Source: an uncultured Lachnospiraceae bacterium
Lineage (GTDB): Bacteria; Bacillota_A; Clostridia; Lachnospirales; Lachnospiraceae
Assembly (NCBI GenBank): GCA_910587905.1
Contig: CAJUOF010000031.1
Coordinates: 1-14,485 of the forward strand
Direction of reading: 5' to 3'
DNA length: 14,485 bases
The translations under genes and the position numbers were made by a program. This document shows, piece after piece, positions 6,576 through 11,636 of the stretch. How positions within the stretch are numbered: the first letter of the stretch is position 1; the number at the start of each line of letters is the position of its first letter. The notes under the pieces are model-generated. The model made no database searches and was not told the origin of the DNA. It worked only from the letters and a program-made list of their open reading frames with translations.

Positions 6576-7955
6576 TTATCTCATCCCCATTGATTCTGCT
6601 TCATATGCTCCTTCCCCATTTCCGGAAAAAGCTTCCAATATCTCCCAAAGACCCTGCACCCGGTTTCTGCTGCCCCATTTTTTATCCAGAAGGATTTCAT
6701 AAAATTTCTTTTTCCTATCCCCGTGCATTCCCTGAATCCGTTCCCCTATCTGGTTCAATACCGGAATGTCAGATTCAGAAACCCTGCCATTATAAAGGGA
6801 AAGCCTATCTCTTGTTTTTATCCTGATACGCAAAAACTCCCCTGGATTTACGCTGCTCCTTCTGATCTCTTCCAAGATTCTGCTGTCCTCTGCCGGAAGC
6901 GGAATCCTCACCCGTCTCCGGTCTTTTAAAAGCTCCAGCCAGATCGCATGCTCCTTCCCATACTCCCTTTCCCCTCGAAAATCCGGTTCCCATCCGTCCA
7001 TATACGATAAACGGGATTTGAGATGGGGCGCCTGGCAGCAGAACATCTCCCGTTCTGTCAATACCAGTTCCCCCTCTGCCTGTTGGAAAACCTTAGTACA
7101 GTCAGATAAGAACAATTGCAGACTCCCTCCCGGAACCTGAACCGCCAGGGAATGTTCCCCCCACCCCTCCCATATGCCTCCATCAAAATGATCTTTTAAG
7201 ACGTCTTTATCGATTTCCGTAAGCTTCCTGCTTACTCCGGCAACGACCACGCCCCACAGTTCCCCATTCCGGATCTCCACATCCGGGCGTTCATACAAGA
7301 GCCCATGTCCTTTATAAGGCGTCAGTTCAAAAAGTCTGTCGTATCCTTCCCAATCAGACCAGCAGCTCTCCGGTCGGATACATCTGGCGATCATTTCTGA
7401 TATTTGCGGCTGATAGGCGACTGCCTCTGCAGGGGTTAATTCAATAGCACTGAAACTATGCTCTGGCTTCCAGGACACCTCTACTGGAAAATAGAACTTG
7501 GCGATCTGAAAAGAGGCATGCTCCTGCCTCCAGTCCTGAAAACGCTTATATTCCATAAGATCAAACAGGTTTTCCCCTGTATACTGAGGATGAAAATGGT
7601 CGCCCCTTTCAAATCCTGCCGCTTCCGGACAGATGGCCAGCGCATAGTTTATCAGTTCACCCGGATACGTTCTGGTAACTGGCAAAACCATCTTTTGAAA
7701 CTGTTCCATTTGCTGCGTATCAAACTTTTGGAGGATAAAAGCCAACAGATTCATCTCCTGAACCCATACGCCCGGCGGAAGTTTCTCCCTCAGCTCCAGC
7801 CCTCCGGCTTCAACCGTCAGGCACCGGGCAGAATACAGGGGCAGAAATATGTCACAATAGCTCGGCTTTTTTAAACGCATCATCCAGGCATCACTCATGG
7901 GCAAGGATGCCTGCATTTCATCCTTTTCTACTATAATTCTATTTTTTCCACTCAT
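6576..7955 (-). CDS. ArdA-module-containing hypothetical protein (459 aa)
   Basis: The protein is 459 residues long with no membrane segment. EMNLLAFILQKFDTQQMEQF (67-86) followed by GELINYALAICPEAAG resembles the ArdA-like module of the 386-aa protein in the same window. A second copy-like stretch, LNQIGERIQGMHGDRKKKFY followed by a helix ending GLWEILEAF, lies at 400-443. Between them are beta-rich segments such as WEGWGEHSLAVQVPGGSLQL and RVRIPLPAED, and a conserved-looking LFELTPYKGHGLLYERPD near 208-225. The family is of the kind found in gut Firmicutes conjugative elements; I cannot name it more precisely. ATG at 7955 has only a weak purine-rich stretch before it; GGAGG sits about 17 bases upstream. 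An internal ATG at 7916 after AAAAGGATGAA is an alternative. The antirestriction role is inferred and less certain than for the 386-aa protein. Confidence 0.62.
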   Translation of the reverse strand: MSGKNRIIVEKDEMQASLPMSDAWMMRLKKPSYCDIFLPLYSARCLTVEAGGLELREKLPPGVWVQEMNLLAFILQKFDTQQMEQFQKMVLPVTRTYPGELINYALAICPEAAGFERGDHFHPQYTGENLFDLMEYKRFQDWRQEHASFQIAKFYFPVEVSWKPEHSFSAIELTPAEAVAYQPQISEMIARCIRPESCWSDWEGYDRLFELTPYKGHGLLYERPDVEIRNGELWGVVVAGVSRKLTEIDKDVLKDHFDGGIWEGWGEHSLAVQVPGGSLQLFLSDCTKVFQQAEGELVLTEREMFCCQAPHLKSRLSYMDGWEPDFRGEREYGKEHAIWLELLKDRRRVRIPLPAEDSRILEEIRRSSVNPGEFLRIRIKTRDRLSLYNGRVSESDIPVLNQIGERIQGMHGDRKKKFYEILLDKKWGSRNRVQGLWEILEAFSGNGEGAYEAESMGMR

Positions 7956-7994
7956 TTCTTCTCTGCTGGTTCCCTCCTTTATCCTCTTTAAGAC

Positions 7995-8041
7995 AATAAA
8001 AAACCAGAAGTGTTGCTCCCGTCATAGGAATCACTTCTGGT
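7995..8041 (-). terminator. Rho-independent terminator after the AbrB-like gene
   Basis: ACCAGAAGTG at 8003-8012 and CACTTCTGGT at 8032-8041 form a perfect 10-bp stem with a 19-base loop. On the minus strand it is followed by TTTTTTATT. It lies 40 bases past the AbrB-like stop and separates that gene from the 459-aa gene. Confidence 0.85.
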
Positions 8042-8080
8042 CGTCATCCATATCACATAACAGGTACTCGTGGTCAGGAA

Positions 8081-8260
8081 TTATATTCTATTCTCCACAA
8101 GAAATTCCCGCACCTGATTCTCTTTCCCACCTTCCCGATCTGTCACATATGACAGGCACAATTCATCGCCCTCTTTTAATCCCATGACCCTCACCTCTTC
8201 CTCCGGAAGCTGAATCATCCTATTCTTCCCCATTACAACACTCATTTCAATCAATTCCAT
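8081..8260 (-). CDS. AbrB/MazE-like swapped-hairpin DNA-binding protein (59 aa)
   Basis: The protein begins MELIEMSVVMGKNRMIQLPE and continues EEVRVMGLKEGDELCLSYVT, the pattern of an AbrB/SpoVT/MazE N-terminal domain: a short strand, a G-x-x-R-x-I-x-LP turn, a helix and a strand after an L-K-x-GD motif. I chose ATG at 8260 because AGGAGA lies seven bases upstream and the domain starts directly there. The frame is open for another 77 codons upstream, but that stretch is repeat-rich intergenic DNA and contains no domain. The rest of the protein is a charged tail (REGGKENQVREFLVENRI). Members act as transition-state regulators or as antitoxins that repress their own promoter; no toxin gene follows, so an autoregulating regulator or an orphan antitoxin are both possible. 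A strong terminator follows, so it is a single-gene unit. Confidence 0.82.
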   Translation of the reverse strand: MELIEMSVVMGKNRMIQLPEEEVRVMGLKEGDELCLSYVTDREGGKENQVREFLVENRI

Positions 8261-8351
8261 ACTGTTCTCCTTTTCTTTGTTAGGTTTACTGTATACTCTA
8301 AAACGGCTTTTCCATTTCGCCTTCATTAATAAAAGGGAAGGTATCCCTCCC

Positions 8352-8372
8352 CTGTATAAATCTCTGTATAAA
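8352..8372 (-). repeat. Tandem 9-bp repeat with -10-like boxes upstream of the AbrB-like gene
   Basis: TTTATACAG occurs twice with a 12-base period (8372-8364 and 8360-8352 on the minus strand). The second copy contains TATACA, 18 bases after a TTGCAG -35 candidate (minus strand). This is a weak sigma-A promoter candidate for the AbrB-like gene, or an operator. Confidence 0.35.
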
Positions 8373-8398
8373 AAACCTGCAAACTTCGCACCCGAAAG

Positions 8399-8442
8399 TT
8401 GGTAAACCGTTTTTACCAATTTTCGTACCAGCTTTTTACCAA
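8399..8442. promoter_or_regulatory. Operator-like cluster of three TTGGTAAA half-sites
   Basis: TTGGTAAA at 8399-8406 and TTTACCAA at 8412-8419 form a perfect palindrome of 8-base arms with a 5-base spacer. A third TTTACCAA lies at 8435-8442, exactly 23 bp from the second, about two helical turns. The cluster lies about 140 bp upstream of the AbrB-like start and about 55 bp from the tsf terminator. It looks like a binding site for a dimeric regulator, possibly the AbrB-like protein itself; the link is inferred. Confidence 0.5.
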
Positions 8443-8497
8443 TTTCCCCGTAAAAATCCCCAATTTCATTCGTCTGAAAATAACAGCCCAAAACGCA

Positions 8498-8533
8498 AAA
8501 AACGCTGGAAACATGCGGGTTTCCAGCGTTTTT
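8498..8533 (-). terminator. Strong rho-independent terminator of the rpsB-tsf operon
   Basis: AAAAACGCTGGAAAC (8498-8512) and GTTTCCAGCGTTTTT (8519-8533) make a perfect 15-bp stem with a 6-base loop. It starts 22 bases after the tsf stop. On the minus strand the stem ends in a run of Ts; the AT-rich flanks would also let it work in the other direction. It closes the operon directly after tsf. Confidence 0.93.
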
Positions 8534-8554
8534 CTTACTTTTATGAAATTGGTG

Positions 8555-9490
8555 TTACATTCCCATCTGCTTTGCCACTTCCTCGGCAAAGTTCTCGCTC
8601 TTTTTCTCCAGGCCCTCGCCGGTCTCATAGCGGACGAAGCCCTTGACCGTGATCTTGGTGCCGTTTGCCTTGGCGACCTCTTCCACATACTTGCCGACGG
8701 TCTGCTTGCCGTCCTCGGCCTTCACGTATACCTGGTCCACCAGGCAGATCTCCTTGAGCTCTTTGTTGATGCGGCCGTTCACCATGCCCTCGATCACCTT
8801 GGCAGGCTTCTGGGACTCCTTGGGATCGTTCTGGATCTGGGCCATGAGAATCTCCTTCTCATGGGCGATGTATTCCTCGCTGATCTCGCTTCTGTCGGTG
8901 TACTTAGGGCGAAGGGCTGCGATCTGCATGGCCAGGTTCTTGCCCATCTCCTTGACGGCATCGTTGACCACGTCGCTCTCAATGTCCACCAGAACGCCGA
9001 TCTTGCCGCCCATGTGGATGTAATCCACCACGCAGCCGTTCTCCTCCACGACCTTCTCGAAACGTCTGATTTTCAGGTTCTCGCCGATGACGGCAACCTT
9101 CTCCACCAGAACTTCCTTCACAGTCTTAGAAGAATCGGCCTGCCAAGCCTCCTCCAGAAGAGCGTCCACGTCCGCTGCGTCAGAAGCCACGGCCTGGGCC
9201 GCAACCTCCGCCACGTATGCCTGGAAGTCCGCATTCTTTGCCACGAAATCCGTCTCGGAATTGACCTCCACGATAGCGGCCCTGCTGCCGTCGATCACGG
9301 TCTTGACAATACCCTCCGCCGCAATCCTGCTGGCCTTCTTTTCGGCCTTGGCCTGTCCGTTCTTCCTCAGATGCTCCACCGCCGCATCCATATCCCCGTC
9401 CGTAGCCGCAAGCGCCTTCTTGCAGTCCATCATGCCGGCCCCGGTCATCTCTCTCAACTCTTTTACCATTGCTGCTGTAATCGCTGCCAT
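8555..9490 (-). CDS. tsf: Translation elongation factor Ts
   Basis: EF-Ts exchanges GDP for GTP on EF-Tu in the cytoplasm during elongation. The 311-residue protein begins with MAAITAAMVKELREMTGAGM, followed by MDCKKALAATDGD, the UBA-like N-terminal domain that contacts EF-Tu. The nearly invariant TDFVAKN motif is at residues 80-86. HMGGKIGVLV and the final EEVAKQMGM are also typical. Length is normal for Clostridia. The start at 9490 agrees with the family; GAAAGGA lies about 11 bases upstream. It follows rpsB by 134 bases, a linkage conserved in most bacteria. The usual next genes pyrH and frr are absent: a strong terminator closes the operon, and accessory genes follow. Confidence 0.98.
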   Translation of the reverse strand: MAAITAAMVKELREMTGAGMMDCKKALAATDGDMDAAVEHLRKNGQAKAEKKASRIAAEGIVKTVIDGSRAAIVEVNSETDFVAKNADFQAYVAEVAAQAVASDAADVDALLEEAWQADSSKTVKEVLVEKVAVIGENLKIRRFEKVVEENGCVVDYIHMGGKIGVLVDIESDVVNDAVKEMGKNLAMQIAALRPKYTDRSEISEEYIAHEKEILMAQIQNDPKESQKPAKVIEGMVNGRINKELKEICLVDQVYVKAEDGKQTVGKYVEEVAKANGTKITVKGFVRYETGEGLEKKSENFAEEVAKQMGM

Positions 9491-9624
9491 AATCTATCTA
9501 ATCCTTTCTATGATTAAAGAACCTTACTCCGCTGCCGCAGGCCAATGTACCTGCGCTGCTCAGGCCAATGCCTGTTTATTGCAAGCCTGTTGCAGCTTCT
9601 TTCGCCGCAAAGCCTCTCCGCAGA
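9491..9624 (-). promoter_or_regulatory. rpsB-tsf intergenic region with tandem small hairpins
   Basis: Between the two genes lie CGCAGG/CCTGCG (9536-9541 with 9550-9555), CAGGC/GCCTG (9561-9565 with 9570-9574) and GCAA/TTGC (9581-9584 with 9590-9593). The first two loops share the sequence CCAAT on the plus strand, within a duplicated CAGGCCAATG. There is no T-tract, so these are not terminators; they could affect processing or tune tsf relative to rpsB. Function is inferred from position only. Confidence 0.45.
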
Positions 9625-10365
9625 TTACGCCTCTGCCGCTTCCTCGGCTTCCCCGTCCTCTGCTGCGCCTTCTGTCACTTCCTCGCCCTGCTTTGCCTCG
9701 ATGACGGCGTCCGCCATCTTGGAGACGATCAGCTTCACGGCACGGATCGCATCGTCGTTGCCGGGGATCACGTAATCCAGCTCTTCCGGGTCGCAGTTGG
9801 TATCTGCGATGCCGATCAGAGTGATGCCCAGTGCGTGAGCCTCCTGGACACAAATCCTCTCCTTCTTGGGATCTACGATAAAGATCGCATCGGGCAGTCT
9901 CTTCATATCCTTGATGCCGCCCAGGTTCTTCTCCAGCTTCTCCCACTCTTTCTTGAGGGCGATGACTTCCTTCTTGGGCAGCACGTCGAAGGTGCCGTCC
10001 TCCGCCATCTTCTCAATGGTGCGGAGCCTCTGGACCCTGCTCTGGATGGTCTTGAAGTTGGTGAGCATGCCGCCCAGCCATCTCTGATTGACATAATACA
10101 TGCCGCAGCGCTCAGCCTCCGCCTGGATGGCATCCTGGGCCTGCTTCTTGGTTCCCACGAAAAGGATGGTGCCGCCGTCGGCGACAATGTCCGCCACCGC
10201 CTTGTAAGCGTCGTCCACCATGCCCACGGACTTCTGAAGGTCGATGATATAAATACCGTTTCTCTCGGTATAGATATAAGGGGCCATCTTAGGGTTCCAT
10301 CTTCTCGTCTGGTGTCCGAAGTGCACGCCTGCTTCTAACAGCTGTTTCATTGAAATAACGCTCAT
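9625..10365 (-). CDS. rpsB: Small-subunit ribosomal protein uS2
   Basis: S2 binds late on the 30S subunit and is needed together with S1 for normal initiation. The 246-residue protein begins MSVISMKQLLEAGVHFGHQT and continues RRWNPKMAPYIYTERNGIYI, the uS2 signature. The second signature is PDAIFIVDPKKER followed by ITLIGIADTNCDPEELDYVI. The C-terminus is an Ala/Glu-rich tail (GAAEDGEAEEAAEA). The frame extends further upstream, but ATG at 10365 is the family start and has GGAGG eight bases before it. It is the first gene of an operon with tsf, read from the promoter near 10478-10506 through a structured leader. Confidence 0.98.
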   Translation of the reverse strand: MSVISMKQLLEAGVHFGHQTRRWNPKMAPYIYTERNGIYIIDLQKSVGMVDDAYKAVADIVADGGTILFVGTKKQAQDAIQAEAERCGMYYVNQRWLGGMLTNFKTIQSRVQRLRTIEKMAEDGTFDVLPKKEVIALKKEWEKLEKNLGGIKDMKRLPDAIFIVDPKKERICVQEAHALGITLIGIADTNCDPEELDYVIPGNDDAIRAVKLIVSKMADAVIEAKQGEEVTEGAAEDGEAEEAAEA

Positions 10366-10394
10366 GTCTCTTTCCTCCATTTGGTTTGAACTTC

Positions 10395-10456
10395 CGCAGA
10401 TTTCCGTCTTCCCGGAGACCGGAACACCCGGCACCGTCCGTAAAAGTCCATCTGCG
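10395..10456 (-). promoter_or_regulatory. Structured 5' leader of rpsB (candidate autoregulatory element)
   Basis: In the rpsB leader CGCAGAT (10456-10450) pairs perfectly with ATCTGCG (10401-10395), closing a 62-base domain with GC-rich internal CCGG repeats that can form inner stems. It lies 29 bases upstream of the start codon, where ribosomal-protein leaders commonly bind their product. I know of an S2 leader in gammaproteobacteria, but I do not recognise this one. No T-tract is present. Confidence 0.45.
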
Positions 10457-10477
10457 TGACAATTTTTCAGCCTTATA

Positions 10478-10506
10478 AGTTTAACACGTCCAATGGGCGA
10501 ATGCAA
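10478..10506 (-). promoter_or_regulatory. Sigma-A promoter of rpsB-tsf
   Basis: On the minus strand TTGCAT (10506-10501) and TAAACT (10483-10478) are separated by exactly 17 bases; each matches the consensus at four of six positions. The -10 box lies about 113 bases before the rpsB start, leaving room for the structured leader. Confidence 0.6.
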
Positions 10507-10662
10507 GTATTTTCCCGAATTTCCAAAAGATTTTCCCATAAAATTCCCCGGAATCCCCAAAAAGCTCCGCCATCCGGTCCCGGCCGGCCGCAGGAAGGAC
10601 GCCCTTTCAGTCATACCCGGCCGGCCGCCCCACATACAGTGTACAAAGACGCCTCTTCGGAC
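10507..10662. other. Divergent intergenic region with duplicated GC-rich palindromic repeat
   Basis: This stretch lies between the rpsB promoter and the cotransporter start. CCCGGCCGGCCGC occurs at 10579-10591 and again at 10616-10628, each containing overlapping CCGGCCGG/GGCCGGCC palindromes. No convincing plus-strand promoter or ribosome binding site for the cotransporter is visible. The cotransporter frame is open through most of the region but reads as low-similarity, basic and proline-rich sequence there. Confidence 0.5.
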
Positions 10663-11634
10663 ATGGAAACCATGACATTGGACCAGATCAGACAGCTCTT
10701 CGAATTTATCGGCGGCCTCGGAATGTTCCTCTACGGAATGAAGGTCATGTCGGACAGCCTGGCACAGACGGCCGGCCGTCGAATGAAACAAACCCTCGCC
10801 CTCGTAGCCGGAAACCGCCTTTCCGGAATCCTCTTCGGAACCCTCCTCACCGCCCTGATCCAGAGCAGCTCTGCCGCCACGGTCATGGTGGTGGGCTTCG
10901 TGAACGCCGGGCTTTTGTCCCTCTCCCAGTCCGTGGGCCTCATCATGGGCGCCAATATCGGCACCACCGTGACAGCCTGGATGGTCTCCATGAGCGAATG
11001 GGGCGAGGCCCTTAAGCCAGAATTTTTTGCGCCGGTACTTCTCGGTATCGGCGCCTTTCTCCTTCTTCTCACAAAAAGAGAACGACTCCGGGTCGCTGGA
11101 AACGTTCTCGTGGGCTTTGGCCTTCTTTTTGTAGGACTTGGATTCCTATCCGGGGCCGTCCTCCCCTACCGGGATTCCCCCATCTTTACGAAGCTTTTCG
11201 TTGTGCTTGGAAAAACGCCCCTCTTCGCCATTTTGACCGGTATGACCGTCACCGCCCTCATCCAGAGCTCCTCCGCCTCCGTGGGTATCCTCCAGACCCT
11301 GGCCATGAACGGCGCCGTGGCCACGGACTGTGCCGTCTACCTCACCCTGGGCCAGAACATCGGCACCTGCGTGACGGCCCTCCTTGCCGCCGCAGGCACA
11401 GGCAGGACGGCGAGGCAGGCGGCCCTGATCCACCTTCTTTTTAACGTGGCCGGGACCGCCTGCTTCGGCGTGCTCATGTTCCTGCTCTTTCAAATGGACC
11501 CGGCCCTGGCCGAAGCCCCCGTCTCCGCCACCCGGATCTCCGTCTTCCACACCGTCTTCAACCTGGGGACCGCCCTGCTCCTGTTCCCCTTTTCCGAAAA
11601 GCTGGTGATTCTCGCCAAACGGCTGATCCGCTGA
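10663..11634 (+). CDS. Na+/phosphate cotransporter family protein lacking the PhoU domain
   Basis: The family (PNaS, NptA/type II Na/Pi) moves phosphate with sodium across the cytoplasmic membrane. From ATG at 10663 the protein has 323 residues and eight or so hydrophobic segments. It carries the two inverted QSSSA repeats: ALIQSSSAATV at 65-75 and ALIQSSSASVG at 198-208, each followed by the paired GANIGTTVTA (96-105) and GQNIGTCVTALLA (230-242) motifs. Many bacterial relatives are 530-600 residues because of a cytoplasmic PhoU-like tail; this one stops right after the last membrane helix (FPFSEKLVILAKRLIR). The start is uncertain: ATG at 10663 and ATG at 10672 both lack a good ribosome binding site, and the frame is open to 10456. 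It is divergent from rpsB and convergent with the permease, with two bases between stops. Confidence 0.88.
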   Translation: METMTLDQIRQLFEFIGGLGMFLYGMKVMSDSLAQTAGRRMKQTLALVAGNRLSGILFGTLLTALIQSSSAATVMVVGFVNAGLLSLSQSVGLIMGANIGTTVTAWMVSMSEWGEALKPEFFAPVLLGIGAFLLLLTKRERLRVAGNVLVGFGLLFVGLGFLSGAVLPYRDSPIFTKLFVVLGKTPLFAILTGMTVTALIQSSSASVGILQTLAMNGAVATDCAVYLTLGQNIGTCVTALLAAAGTGRTARQAALIHLLFNVAGTACFGVLMFLLFQMDPALAEAPVSATRISVFHTVFNLGTALLLFPFSEKLVILAKRLIR

Positions 11635-11636
11635 CT

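Noticed and set aside
8261..8491. N-terminal 77-codon extension of the AbrB-like frame
   Set aside because: It covers operator-like repeats and promoter candidates, has no domain, and the ATG at 8260 has a strong ribosome binding site.
8399..9517. Plus-strand 372-codon Leu/His-rich frame antisense to tsf
   Set aside because: It is the mirror of a conserved EF-Ts gene with strong codon bias; no recognisable domain.
10456..10662. Upstream extension of the cotransporter frame
   Set aside because: It would overlap the rpsB promoter and leader and encodes basic Pro-rich sequence without family resemblance.
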